A stretch of DNA of 64,000 bases from the NCBI GenBank assembly GCA_940337035.1, contig OW679202.1, forward strand, positions 51,539,763-51,603,762, given 5' to 3'. The translations under genes and the position numbers were made by a program. The DNA is from Agriotes lineatus (taxonomy: Eukaryota; Arthropoda; Insecta; Coleoptera; Elateridae). This document shows, in pieces, positions 24,751-36,290 of the stretch. Under the pieces are notes generated by a model, which saw only the letters and a program-made list of their open reading frames with translations, had not been told where the DNA came from and searched no databases. Numbering within the stretch: position 1 is the first letter of the stretch; each line of letters starts with the position of its first letter.

Positions 24751-25056
24751 TTATGTACATAAAATATTATCAAATAAAATTCTTTCTGCGCAGTGGTTCT
24801 GCGGTTCAATGTTTCTGGGCACTGCCCAAACCAAACGGTACTTGGTTCGGCGGAATTGGTGGATCCTCTCAAAGAAAGTTTGAATGAGGTAAAAATGGGT
24901 GCTGGAAGGTTTCGCTGAGGTAGCTCCGATGTACTGAACTGGGTAGATCTGAAACAGACTATATTTGCGCCGGAAAATATGGCGTTTGTTATTTACAGTT
25001 GACGGGCGGACAAATTCAATGTAAAGAAAGTGTTTTACTGTAGCTGTGATGTTCAC
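24751..25056 (-). CDS. Unrecognised open frame, doubtful
   Basis: A minus-strand frame of 101 codons lies in a stretch slightly richer in G+C. The product is basic and aromatic (many Arg, Tyr, Phe, His), with no signal peptide, membrane segment or motif I recognise. It borders the 124-bp tandem repeat on one side and the repeat-bearing frame at 25250 on the other. It could be a piece of a decayed retrotransposon or chance openness. I see no start-site or splice evidence that would favour a real gene. Confidence 0.15.
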   Translation of the reverse strand: MNITATVKHFLYIEFVRPSTVNNKRHIFRRKYSLFQIYPVQYIGATSAKPSSTHFYLIQTFFERIHQFRRTKYRLVWAVPRNIEPQNHCAERILFDNILCT

Positions 25057-25249
25057 GGAGAGTGCATTAAGTTTTGAATAAGTCCGGCTCTTTCCAGCTA
25101 GAATCGCTGATGAGAGCTGGAAGATGTAAGTCGGTCCAAAATCACGGCAGGCGGGCGTCTAGGCATCTGTATTATACCGGCGCGGCGGCCTGCAGGTTTT
25201 CCCTAATATTCTGGTAAGCCGTGTTTTATGTTAATTTCCTAAAGAGGTT

Positions 25250-25501
25250 ATGGCAATAATCGCCGGGGAGAATCAGAAGATGCGAGGAGATGAAGGTATC
25301 GCCAGACAGGTACAAGAATTGTCCAGCGAGATGGGAACCAAGTCCACCGTCGCTAGACAGGAACAGAAATTCTTTAGCGAGATGGGACCGGAGTCCACCG
25401 TCGCCAGGTACAGGAAAAGAAACAGGGAAAAAAGGGTTAAACCCCGCAAAGGCTTAGAGTTTGTAGTTAGAATCAGAAAATTAAGTTCTCAATCCCGCTA
25501 G
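25250..25501 (+). CDS. Short frame with internal 17-residue repeats, gag-like or unknown
   Basis: This frame has an ATG at 25250 and 83 codons in a block that is CpG-richer than its surroundings (25150-25720). It encodes a charged, probably helical product. Residues about 18-34 (IARQVQELSSEMGTKST) and 35-51 (VARQEQKFFSEMGPEST) are repeats of 17 residues, followed by the start of a third (VAR). The DNA repeats with a 51-bp period at about 25299-25401. A basic Arg/Lys-rich segment follows (residues about 54-70). Low-complexity helix plus basic tail is reminiscent of retrotransposon gag or ORF1 proteins, but I cannot assign it. The frame stops at 25501 while the GC-rich block continues, so it may be truncated or frameshifted. 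Confidence 0.35.
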   Translation: MAIIAGENQKMRGDEGIARQVQELSSEMGTKSTVARQEQKFFSEMGPESTVARYRKRNREKRVKPRKGLEFVVRIRKLSSQSR

Positions 25502-27663
25502 CTAGCTTCGGATTCTCCTTTTACACTTTTCAAGCACCTCGATATCGGGTCATTTTTAGAAGAGCTTGGAGAAGGAATTGCTTGGCGTAGCGGTTTACGC
25601 TACGTCCGCGCATTGCAGATAAGATCGGTTTATCAAGAATCCGAACGCTATGGAGATGTGGCTGAAGATTGTAACGGGAATTAGCGCCATTCAAATGTCT
25701 AGCACACTATTTGTGCCTTAGGTAAATTTGATGCGGGGGCTAACGTTACAGTCAAACAATTTTTTGTTTCTTTGTCCAAGCTTTCCAACATTGTCTACTT
25801 GACTTGTTGTTCTATTTGTATGTCAATAAATAAAATACGAAGTAAAATCAACAAAACGAATATAATATTCAAATGTATACAAGTACAACCACAATAGTAC
25901 CGCTAGCGCGAGTGTCGATGAATTGAGAGTGAGCCTAACCTTTTAAACTCTTTCATACATGATTGCCCATTGTCTGTTTTATTGGAATTCTTTGACGTAT
26001 ATACTGATAAATTCTTTGCTAGGCTTTAGATTCCCGGATGTTGAGGTATTACAATGCCATATTTTAGCGTTAATAAAACCATAAAACTACAGAATTTAAT
26101 TTCAAACGTTCATATTTACCAATAATGCAATAATTACTTTCACTGACGAACTATCGATAAAATTCTTTTGCTTTAAAAGCGTTTCTATCATATTAAATGC
26201 AACTGATTTTATAAATCCCCAGATTTAACCCTACCGTATACGTGGACGATTGAAAAATTTGCATGTGAAAGAGGATTTCTCTCTGATTTGAAAGTTGAGT
26301 GACTACGCTCCGAATGGTAAGTTTTAATCTAATTTTTCAAATCAGATTACCGATCTAGTACCATTTGACTGGATGATGATGATTATCTGTTAAACTAATT
26401 AGCTGAGTGCAGTGATGTTTTTACTATTTCCCTCTTTACTATATCATAGCGCTGAAACAAACTGGAGCTCGATTTAAAATGATCAGTAATTAAGGTGTCC
26501 TATCAATCATCAAAGTATATTTAGAAACCTCATTCGAACGACTTAGTTACTTTCTTACAAGATCAATTTTTTTTCTTGGACTGCTATTTCGCGTTCCTCT
26601 GCTTGATTGACGTTGTCAGATTTATCAGTTACGCATCAGCCAGCAAATGAAGTTAAACGTGGATTTTTTAAATTGAAACGATACAGTGACTAACAAACAA
26701 GTGTTGGTTTTCTAAAAGCCTGAATTTACATAGTATTCTTTTATCAACAGTTTTGGTGCAGATATGTTAATGAAACTAAGAATATGTGTCATTTTAACAA
26801 CGTAATACTAATAAAATAAATACAAACAAATCATTAAAACCTTATCGAACTCCAAATAAAAGGCGAATAAGCTAAAGTTTATAATATTGTTAGGTTCCTT
26901 GTCACCTTTGAGCTAGACAGACATATATAATTTTTGTATAAAACTAACTAATTAACTAGTAAAATAAAAAAAACCGAAGTAGGTACTTATAATTCAACTA
27001 CAAATGACACCTAATTTCCTAACCCATTATTCAGCGATTTATTAAATTTATCTGTGCGCATTTGTACCTTGTGTAGTATTTATTCGTTGAATGAGGTTTG
27101 GTAAACAGATTGACATTAACTTGCTACATATCGTGTTTTTGGAAGCCTGACAATAATCACATTATGTTCGAATAACTAAGTGACTTTTGGCCACATAGCC
27201 GGCTGTAAATTGTGGAATGTTGTGGAATACGAATAACAGTCCGACAAGCGTTTATGTTATAAAACGTTTTCATTGTTACATTATTATATATATACATTTA
27301 TTTACATAAATAGCTTATCATTTATAGTTAAGCATAAAAATGTACATGCAAGTAGACGTATCTTCCTTTAATGGCTCTGTATATATAAAAACATGTGAAG
27401 TTGCGAGAGCCATCTGACGGCAATGACATACATTTTCTGCTGTAGTACATGTGTAGAAAATTCACCAAATTAATTTCAAAGCAGATACAAGAGGTGTAAA
27501 GAGCACAATAAACTACGTAGTATACTCGAAGGAATTAAGATCTAGTGTAATGGAAATAAACGTCATTAGTCGAGTTGAATTAAACATTAGTCAAAGTTAG
27601 TAATACCTATCAGACTGCAGATGGAAATCATACAAACGAACGAGAAATAAGTTATATGTACGG
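25502..27663. other. Unassigned DNA
   Basis: The GC-richer block ends near 25720. After that the sequence is AT-rich with no supported gene, repeat or motif. Confidence 0.4.
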
Positions 27664-27900
27664 ATCAGGGGCGGCTCCTGAAGAAGATGCAGTTTCCCTT
27701 TCATACAGCTGCCCAAGAACTAAATATTGATACTGTTTGAGGCTTGAGCCTACGCTAAAGCGGCTCCCATTCAATGTTATCCTATCTTTCGTCTACCTTC
27801 TTCGACGCCCCCCCCCCCCCCCCCGCTGCAGTCTATAAACTGTCAAAAAGCTGGGCTGCGCTTCGCTAAGGCTCTAATGCGTCCGTGAAAGCAAGTAGCG
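27664..27900. repeat. Possible non-autonomous DNA-transposon fragment with C17 tract
   Basis: CAGGGGCGGCTCC near 27666 looks like the terminal repeat of some hAT-type elements. The following ~230 bp are GC-richer than the surroundings and contain an uninterrupted run of 17 C (27808-27824). I do not find a matching inverted terminus, so the element is either truncated or the resemblance is accidental. Confidence 0.25.
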
Positions 27901-28329
27901 TTTATCGTACAGTTTCTATTCTTAAAACAAAAATTACGTGCTTGTTTAATATTTGAATTGAGACGAATGGTGAAAAGTAAGTCCGAAATATGTTTTTTAG
28001 AATACAAATTTCTTGAATTACTGGATTGTTATGGTACACCTATGGCGCCTTGGTTCCCTACAGCAAGCCACTGGGTCCAAATAGGGCAACTTAGGAATAG
28101 TATGAAAATATGGTTAAACAAAAATTCGCAAGAAAAGAAAAACAAAAACAATTAGCACAAACATGGGAAGTAAATACAAAACGGATAATATAAAAAGTAG
28201 TTATCAGCACAGCAGGAGAAATATGTGGAATGAATAAAGTAAACACCAAAAGTAATAAGAATAGAACAAGAAGGTGGAACAACGAAGTCCAAACAAAAGT
28301 GAAAACCAATACAACAGTTTAGAGTAATT
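27901..28329. other. AT-rich spacer
   Basis: A-rich sequence leads into the LINE remnant. The plus strand resembles degenerate Lys/Asn-rich coding sequence from about 28090, which may be the upstream part of the same LINE, but no motif supports it. Confidence 0.3.
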
Positions 28330-29310
28330 AAGTGCAAGAACAGAGGAAGATAGAAGCAAGTATAGAAGGAAAGGGGATCAAGCAAAGCATAGGGTACAAG
28401 AAGCCAAACGTACCATCTGGAGAAATGTCTGGACCGAGTTCGAAGATCATTTTAAATATAGCAATAGAAAATTTCGGCAAACTAGGAGAGGAAGAGAAAA
28501 ATATGGTAAAGCAGTCCGAAATATCATAAATGAAAACAATGATATTCAAACCCATGATAACATATTGGCCATTTGGAAAAAAATCTATGACTCAAAGTTT
28601 AAGGGAGAACATCATGCAGAAGATGAAACAAATCCAGTAACAATGATAGACGTAAAGAACGCGACTGAAAGAGCAAAACTAGGAAAGACTGGAAAAGATA
28701 AAGTTACTCCTGATCTAATAAGATATAGACAAGAAGACCTAGCTAATTAGTTACATAAACTATATCAGCAAGCATGGGCAGAGAAACCCATGTATTCCAG
28801 AAAAAATATAATTCAACGTAGTAATTTCGATTAATAAAAGGGTATTTCCAAATCTGCATTCCAGCCTACTATAAAATCGATTAAAGATGAGAATTTTCCG
28901 AAACTACGAGCTATTATCGAAAGGTCAATTAAATTTCAAAATATTTTTTAACATCTTTAAAATCCTCCAGATACGAATTTCTGTTGGAAAAAATAATTGT
29001 TTTTTTAGAAGAAATAAAAACATTATTTTTAATTTGTTTTGTTTTTACTCCAACCAAACTCCAAACATTAGAACAAAAACAACTTACGTGGTGCATAGAT
29101 GCGTTTGAAATGTAAATGAAACAAGACTGCAAAACAAGTTATGGAGACAAGACATAAGGAAATAAAGGAAGAGGACGACTATTGATGCAATGGTTGACTA
29201 CATAATATAGAGTAGGAGGGAAAAGAGGAATATCAGAGCAAGAATTCAAAAGGCTATCTAATAACCGAGAATACAAGAGATGGCTACAAAATCCAACGTA
29301 ATGTGGCAAA
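28330..29310 (+). pseudogene. RTE-like LINE remnant, linker region and tail, core deleted
   Basis: One forward frame at about 28340-28790 reads like the segment between endonuclease and reverse transcriptase of RTE-type LINEs: YRRKGDQAKHRVQEAKRTIW, then NILAIWKKIYDSKF, then a palm-entry segment with LGKTGKDKVTPDLIRY (about 28680-28730) followed by LHKLYQQAWAEKP. The RT palm with its catalytic YADD box is absent. From about 29130 a fragment resembling the carboxy tail (GRGRLLMQWL...) appears, suggesting an internal deletion of the core or two separate fragments. There are stops and frameshifts throughout. Family assignment is by motif style only. Confidence 0.55.
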
Positions 29311-29876
29311 ATGGAAATTGAAGAAAGGAAGAAGCTTTCTAGGATGGGTAGTGCAGAGGGGAGGCTGGGAAACAACCCTAAAAGTAGGTGCACCACCCAG
29401 TTCAGAACAAAGGCAAGTAGTAGAAAGAGAAATGCTGAAATTCTGTCATATAATCGAAGTTCTAAGCGAGTTTTAATATTTGATGTTACTTCAAGGATCT
29501 GTATGAATTTTAACTATTGATGTTGAACACAACATAGTTAAATAAATTATTAAATACATTGAATGGGTTCTAATGCAATTTCCATTGGTCTGTCACTTAA
29601 ACGTTTGTTTTTTTCTAGCTAATATAATGGACGTTACTATTAAGATCAATCATACAACTGTTTATGGTGTTCCAACGCTATCGCTCCCTATCGGAGAAAA
29701 TTTTTGATAGTAAAGGACAATACTGAATTGTATTAATTTATAATTTTAATATTGATTTTTTTTTAGTTTTATTGTTTACAATGCGATGTATTAGATAACT
29801 AATATTAAGCATTTTGTGACCGGATAATAGTGACATGAGAGAAATAGGCTCCAGTGAGCAGTAATCTCTTCTATGT
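29311..29876. other. AT-rich spacer
   Basis: No gene is supported. The first ~150 bp may still belong to the LINE remnant on the left. Confidence 0.35.
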
Positions 29877-29891
29877 TCTCTCTCTCTCTCT
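29877..29891. repeat. (TC)7 tract, GA tail of a minus-strand LINE
   Basis: An alternating TC run directly abuts the stop codon of the minus-strand LINE tail at 29892. RTE elements commonly end in short simple repeats, so this is probably the element's 3' tail. Confidence 0.6.
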
Positions 29892-30110
29892 TTAGCAGCC
29901 TTTACTAGTCCACTCTTGGACATAAGCCTCCCCCTGTTCTTTCCAGGATATTTTATCTTGAGCCAGTTGATGCCAATTTATTCCTACTCTGCTCTTGATG
30001 TCATCAAGCCAGCGTCTTTGTGGCCTACCAACACTTCGTTTATGTATTCGGGGCCTCCACATCACTATGTGTTTTGTCCATCGACGTTGGTCTTGTCTTC
30101 TATGTTATAT
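29892..30110 (-). pseudogene. RTE-like LINE carboxy terminus, 3' end
   Basis: One minus-strand frame is open for about 55 codons and carries a typical LINE ending: WTKHIVMWRPR, KRSVGRPQRRWLDDI (about 29990-30035), NWHQLAQDKISWKEQGEAYV, EWTSKGC and a stop at 29892. The KRSVGRP..RW.DD motif and the closing GEAYVQEW are shared with the RTE-like element whose tail lies at 60.5-60.9 kb, so the two belong to the same superfamily. Upstream (rightward) the copy is cut off where the Jockey element at 30.17 kb begins. The conserved frame suggests moderate age. Confidence 0.75.
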
Positions 30111-30164
30111 AGTATTTTTTTAGATGAAACAATAGTTTCTTTGTTCTATGCTACTTGTGGTAGT
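30111..30164. other. Junction between two minus-strand LINEs
   Basis: About 50 bp without assignable content separate the RTE-like tail from the Jockey 3' end. Confidence 0.4.
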
Positions 30165-31196
30165 TAAAAGTTTTTTATTGATTATATATTAAGTGTCTTA
30201 CGCTTTACCCGCTTTGTTTGCTGACTGTTATCAAGCAAGTTGGTTGCCAACACATTTGGGTATTTTTCTAGACATTGAATGTATTTTGCACTACACTCCA
30301 CAATCGTATCACTCACTGTAGGCACCTCTACAACATTGTAGATGTCCTTATTAGTCACGAACCAGGGAGCTTTTGTCATGGCACGTAGCACTTTTGACTG
30401 GAACGTCTCGATGATATCTATATTTGATTTTGATGCCGTTCCCCAAAGCTGTAACCCGTAGGTCCATACTGGCTCGAGGGCGACATCGTATGATAGTAAT
30501 TTATTTTGGAGTGATAGTTGATACTTCCTGCCTAGTAGCCAGTAGTGTTTTTTAAACTTGGTTCTTAACTACTTGCGTTTTTTCCAAACATGCATACGTC
30601 ATGTTAGTTCTTTGTCAATATGAATACCCCAATATTTGACACTGTCTGTGGTGGGTATAATTTCGTTGTTTAGTATTATTGATGGTGAGTTTCCACGGCA
30701 TTTTGCAAAGATGATGTGATTTGACTTAGTTTCATTCACCTTAATTCGCCATTTCTTGGTCCATTTTTCTATTTCGTAGATATTTTGCTGTAGTATGTTT
30801 GTTGCTGCAGTTGGATCTTGATGTACAGCTAGGATGACGGTGTCATCCGCGAATGTGATTGTGGTCACAGTTTCATTTGTTGGTAGATCAGCTGTATATA
30901 GTAGGTACAATATCGGGCCTAGTACACTACCCTGTGGTACGCCTCATGTTATTGGGAGTATTGTTGTTACCTCAGACTCAGGTTTCACCCTGAAGTATCT
31001 TCCACTTAGGTACGATTTGAGGATAGCATAGATTTCGTGTGGAAGGTTTTGTTTGAGTTTATATAGCAGCCCCGAGTGCCAAACCTTGTCGAACGCCTGG
31101 CTGACATCCAAGAATACCGCTTCACGATAGCTTTTTACCTCAAAGCTTTTATTGATGGTACCAACGACGCGATGCACTTGTTCCACCGTAGAAATC
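30165..31196 (-). pseudogene. Jockey-clade LINE, 5'-truncated, well preserved RT
   Basis: This is a minus-strand reverse transcriptase reading DVSQAFDKVWH (about 31075-31110), GVPQGSVLGP (about 30915-30945), the catalytic FADDTVIL (about 30830-30850), WRIKVNETKSNH and SVKYWGIHIDKELT (about 30600-30640). From 31186 to 30599 a single frame is open except for one TGA just before GVPQGSVLGP; a TGA there fits a CGA-to-TGA change of the usual Arg. Beyond 30599 frameshifts interrupt the thumb, but SNIDIIETFQSKVLRAMTKA and the carboxy end (stop at 30182) are intact. AATAAA-like sequence and an A run follow at about 30165-30180. The element starts abruptly near 31196, the usual 5' truncation. This is among the least decayed LINEs in the window, but still inactive. 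Confidence 0.9.
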
Positions 31197-31847
31197 TAAT
31201 AAAATTATTTTTTTCTTTTTAAACATTTGCACATAGTGAACATAGTGAACAGGATCACCAATATGGTTACAAATATTTTTCATCATTATCATAATAATTT
31301 TAGAACTGTCTTCTCATTCAACATGTTTTTATATACTTCAAGTTGTTCTAATAATCACTTGCGTTTGGAATCTTCCTTATCAACCAAACTCACAAAGTAA
31401 GTGGTTACTATGATCGCTCTTTCTGTGTGTCTGTGTGTCTGTCGCACGGTTCCCGTTAAGGCAGAATACAACTGATGGTGGATTCCTATGTATTTTTATC
31501 CCCTGGATCCGAATCCACCACTGGCTTTTCGATATCTCAACCCGTTTTCGAAATATTCGACTTCTAAAATATGTTTTCTGAAGTGCTTGTAACGTGATTG
31601 CTTCGTTTCCTATGCTGCCACGTTTATAACGTGCTACATAGTAGTATAGTAGTGTGCAATACAGTCGAGTTTCAATAGAATTACGGTTTTTCAAGAAGGT
31701 ATAAGCAGAGTTCTCATTTATAGTCGAAATTCGAATATTAATGGGTAACTAAATGAACACACAGTGAAATATTAGTAATTAGACAATTTAGTGTTTGTAT
31801 TCGTTGATTTTATTATATATTATATTTAATTATATAGCTTCCTAATA
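31197..31847. other. Unassigned DNA, possible repeat with TCTG-rich segment
   Basis: The middle (about 31400-31690) is GC-richer, includes a TCTGTGTGTCTG-type run and is open for 104 codons on the minus strand (31380-31694). The product has no recognised domain, and I suspect a moderately repeated noncoding element rather than a gene. Confidence 0.3.
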
Positions 31848-32770
31848 CTAGCTACTATTTAAATCGTATCTAGAAAACAGATATTCTCAAGTCAAACTAA
31901 CCAATAGGTGTTCTCCAATTCAACCTGTTCAAGCTGGCGTACCGCAGGGTACTGTCCTGAGCCCCACATTGTGCCAGGTTACCTGTTCCTGACAACGTTA
32001 TAATTACTACTTTTGCTGACGATACGGCCATACTATCTTCGCACAATAACCCACTCCAAGCAACAACAAATTTACAGAATACACGAGAGACTATCGAGAG
32101 ATGGACATCAACTTGGCGAATCAAAATCAACGAAAATAAATCAACGTCCATAGTATTCACCCTTCGGAAAATTAACCCACGTCCAGTAACCTTCAATGGA
32201 ATTCCTATACCATACAAATAAGACGTCTAATATCTTGGCATGCATCTTGATAACAAACTCACTTAGAAGACACGTATAAAAACCAAAAGGAAAGAATTAG
32301 ACATCGGTGTGAAGATGGCTCTCAACTAAGTTTGACAAACAAAGTGTTGCTATATAAGACCGTGATAGTGCCGATATGGACATCCAGTTTTTGGGGCGTG
32401 CCAAGTCATCGAACATAGAGATTCTCCAACACTTTCCATGTAAAACACTTCATGCAATGGCAAACTCCGAATGGTATGTAAATAACCGAATATTACACAA
32501 TGACCTGACGATCCCGTTGATTAAAGATGTAATTCAGACTTCTGTAGCAGGTACGAGGCCCGAATTAGTGACCACTCCAGTGTATTAGTGACAGACTTGT
32601 TAAATACAGTTAATGTAACAAGACGTTCGGAACGGATAAAGTTTAGTGATCTAACTAATTAAGCTACTAACAGGAGACCACCTTATGGTGTACCTCCTCA
32701 CATATCATGTCCGTCAGCTCATTTGCTCGTTAATCTATTAGACTAGCTGTAAATATACAGTAAAACTTAA
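31848..32770 (+). pseudogene. Jockey-clade LINE, 5'-truncated, decayed
   Basis: This is a plus-strand RT fragment: SYLENRYSQVKL (about 31866-31905), QAGVPQGTVLSPTL (about 31930-31970), the catalytic FADDTAILSSH (about 32012-32045), WRIKINENKSTSIVF (about 32115-32160), YLGMHLDNKLT (about 32230-32262), and a thumb with SSNIEILQHFPCKTL (about 32406-32450). Stops and frameshifts are scattered. The 3' part after about 32600 is an AT-rich tail. It is divergently arranged to the Jockey copy at 30.2-31.2 kb, which it resembles at only about half of the residues, so the two are different families and would not pair as a long hairpin. Confidence 0.85.
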
Positions 32771-35329
32771 AAATTTATATATAGCTTCGAAAAGGAAATA
32801 GACATAACATATTTTTAGATATAGATAAACCAAACTTCGATAACATACGTTTTAAAATGTGCCACCTTTAGAGAAATGAAGACCATCGGCCTCCATTTAC
32901 TTTATACGTGAAAGTCTTAGCTTTGTTGTAGTCGTGTATGATATCGAAAGAAATTGGTCTTGGTTCATCTGTTGTATGTTCGTATTTTTTTTTATATAAT
33001 TTTATTGTTTCTATTCATAAAGTTTTTACTCGGAGTTGCATATTTCATAATTTTGTAGCATTATTATCACTAATTATAATTAGATAAGTTATTAAAATGC
33101 AAGCCCAGCATAAAACGTATTTTGAAATTAGTCGTAAACGAAGGTTTACGTCATGATAGGCAGCCCCTAATTTATTCCGGCAAAGCCGTACCTCTTTTTG
33201 TCTTGCAGATTTCAGAACAACTTTGGCTGGTAAGCGGTATTTTTCGTAATTACTTCGCAGGAACGGAAAACAATCAACGGTTTATAATTGCGGAATTTCA
33301 CTTTCTGCAAAGAATTCGCCAGCTAATTAAGACAAGCAAACGACCATTTACAACTCGCATTAAGAAATTCCGCTGTATTATTTAGAAACTTACAAACCCG
33401 CTTTGGCAACTGCCTGTTAACTACGGAAGTTAAGGAGCCGTTACACCAGCTAATTCTTGCACGAGCAAAATCGGGACCACACTATAGCTGTGCTTATCGT
33501 TACACGCCGTTTCAGTGTGTTTTTAGGGACTAACTTACCCTTTTAATCGCCTAATCAGGAAATCAGAGTAGGTACAACTTGGCCAAAGTCACATCAAGCC
33601 GAAATAAGGTCCCTTGTTTTAAAGATTAAGTTCCTGATATACACAATGGATGGTGTTTGGAGGGAAATGGACTGTTTTGTTTAGATTAGTTAAAATAGAA
33701 AAATATCTGACTCAATGTTTACTCATAAGTTTAAATCTTCAATAATTTGATAAGTCGTACTACCAGTATAATCACATTTAGCAATTTTTGAAGGTTCATA
33801 AAAATCAGATGGTATTTCATAATAGCGTCTCGAAAACCCTCTGACGCTCGTTTTCTTTCCTAGGTTAAGCCAAAGCACACTTTTAGATCTTTTTTTCTTT
33901 CGTTCAACAGTGTCTTCAATATTTCGTCATACTCTGCAACTTTATTGTTTTTGAACTGACGGACGGGGTTTCGTGTACTGAAATGGAATTATCAAGGTCT
34001 TGTGGGTTATTGTAATGAGAGATGTTCTGTACTGCCGTAATTCGATTTCACTCTCTAGGTTTGGTATGGATGGCTTGGCAGTGTTTTTCCACCGTGTCTT
34101 TATTAGGTGTAGAATCTCCCAGAAGGTCTTGAATAGGGAACATGATTTTGAGTCTAAAACCATAGACTCCCTCTATCGTTTGAAAGAAGTTGTAACATTG
34201 TAACTGTAAAGCTTTTTTATGTTTAAAGCTGAATCGTCGTGTCGTTATCTTCAAACAAGTCTTTAGCTTTTTTTATGTTTACCTTTATCCAAATGGATAA
34301 GGTAGCGTCAACACAAACATCTCCAATTTGCGACCAATAGACGTCCGTGTTAGCTTAGGTATCTGTTGATGGAAGGTTTTGTATGCAACGGACTGAAATT
34401 GTTTCGGTCTTAATGGTTTTTTAGTTCTTCAAGGTAAAGTGGTTTCAACTTTAATGTTATGATGATCTTACCGTACACACAACTTTGGAATTAAAGTTGG
34501 TTCAATAAGGTATAACTGATTGTGGAAAGCAATAACATTTCTTTTATTTTACATTGAAACACAAATTACAAATACGTACGAATATGTTAATCTGTAGAAA
34601 ATACAAATGCGAATGCACATAGAACTAGCGACTTATATGTAAAGGAACGGCGTAATCTGATGTGGTAATTACAGGTTGAGGAATATGACCCGCGCCCTCG
34701 TCTAGGCCAGAGTGACACAAGACGGATGGAGATGCAATGCTAGAATCCCAGAGTGTTTATGTTTACATATGTCGCTTGTGCAAGGGAAATGGTTCCTTAT
34801 TCTTTGCACACAATATGATTGTCCAGCCAGGGCTCTGTGTCTTTATTGTCACACAAGTTGTTCAAATAACTTTCGCCTACATGGAATTTCACTCCATTTC
34901 TTCCCGCTCGTGTTTTATGGTTCATTGTTAATCGAGTCGAGTCCTGTCCCTGAAATTGATCTTTTTCCATGATGCAAGAGCGTATTTTCGTAACCGTATC
35001 TGGAGTGTCTATTGTCGATCACAATCCTCTCGCTGTGCTAATCGGAATTTAGCTGATTGGAGACTATAGTGCAACATTTGGAAAGTTTATTACATTCTTT
35101 CCGTGACGGCACAAATCAAACTTGATGTTAAATCGACTTCCATAATGCACGCTCACAATTACTGCACCCCGAAATTTCACTTTTATTAGTGCCTTTCGTA
35201 AAGCAATATGCAGAATTGTATGGGCTCCGCTGCAAATGTGAATATGAGCATTTCTTTTTTTTTCGTTATCTTTCGATGTTTAAGCTGCACATACATTTTC
35301 ATCCAAGATGATCGGTTCAACAGTTAATA
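32771..35329. other. Unassigned DNA
   Basis: Mostly AT-rich. A GC-richer patch at 34690-34975 is open in two forward frames with Cys- and His-rich products, but no spacing pattern of a known zinc finger is visible. A minus-strand stretch at 33940-34255 is Lys/Ile-rich. Neither is supported as a gene. Confidence 0.35.
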
Positions 35330-36290
35330 ACGAACGAAGAAACCCCATCTAAATGTGGTAATTATCGTGGAATATCTCTTCTTGGGACTGGCGAAAACAT
35401 TCTTGCAAAAGTAATGACTAGGAGACTAGTTCGAGCGATCGAAAAGATAATACCGGAATTACAACATAGTTTCCGACACAATAGACCGTATCATCAACTG
35501 CAAGTAAAAGATAAAGAAAACTATACCAATTTATATGTGGTCCTTGTGGACCTAACCAAGGCATTCAACTCTGTTAATAGATATACCATATATACTACCA
35601 TGAGTCGTTTAAGAATTCCAAACGGACTCTTCATAGTTTTTCAAAAACCACAAGACGAGAGTGTTATATAATGGGGAGATCTCAGACTCGTTCATAACAC
35701 AAACTGCGCCAATTTTATTTAACATGTTCACTACGCCTTAACCATCATAATCTATAACAAACTCGAGCAGCCTCAAGGGTCCTTTGGGAACTGGAATTTA
35801 GAGTTTTCTATGACAATGGTCTCAATTTGAGATCAAGGTCGCTGTATATAGTGTATATAGAGCAATCATTCTTTCACTTCTATTTTATGATTGCAAGACA
35901 TGGATCCTTGACAGACATCATACTAAAATTTGAAAGCGTCTTCAACAGAGATATCTCAGAGAAACTATGGGTATCAGATGGTTTCCCGAATATCCAGTAC
36001 AGAGATCCTAGCAGATCGAAGAATTGCATCACTATAGAAATCACGATATCGCGATCCCGCTTAAGATGGGACAGGAATGCCTCGACATCGTTTACCGATA
36101 TAAATATATGTACTTATGTTGAACTTGTCTAGGTTAAAAAAAAGCAACTTAAGCCATACACAGCCGCATTATAGGAAACCTTCAATTGAATAAAAGCGCA
36201 GGAAGATTCAGAACAGCTAGCAGCAGATCGAGATGAACAGCGAAGAGCATTCGGGGCCGTTCTCTCCGCCACCTTCTTTAATGCATTTTT
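35330..36290 (+). pseudogene. RTE-type LINE remnant, RT core and tail
   Basis: The plus strand encodes the start of an RTE reverse transcriptase: CGNYRGISLLGTGENILAKV (about 35358-35415), RRLVRAIEKIIPELQHSFR, then LVDLTKAFNSVNR (about 35545-35583). The next piece, with a NxAPILFNMF-like motif, is shifted in frame near 35700, and the catalytic YADD segment is missing, implying a deletion. Further right, about 35940-36075, a tail resembling LGIRWxDRISNTEVL...LRW is recognisable across frames. There are many stops and no intact frame beyond 85 codons. A different subfamily from the RTE-like copies at 22 and 54 kb is possible. Confidence 0.7.

Noticed and set aside
27664..27824. A second complete hAT-type element starting with CAGGGGCGGCTCC
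   Set aside because: No inverted partner end or 8-bp duplication could be found nearby; kept only as a low-confidence fragment.
28091..29396. Minus-strand hydrophobic frames
   Set aside because: Antisense of the A-rich plus-strand LINE remnant.
31380..31694. A 104-codon minus-strand gene
   Set aside because: No domain, no start or splice support, and a TCTG-rich low-complexity segment inside; more likely a noncoding repeat.
30165..32770. A long inverted repeat formed by the opposed Jockey copies
   Set aside because: The two encode different Jockey families (roughly half of residues shared around FADD), so DNA identity should be too low for a stable hairpin.
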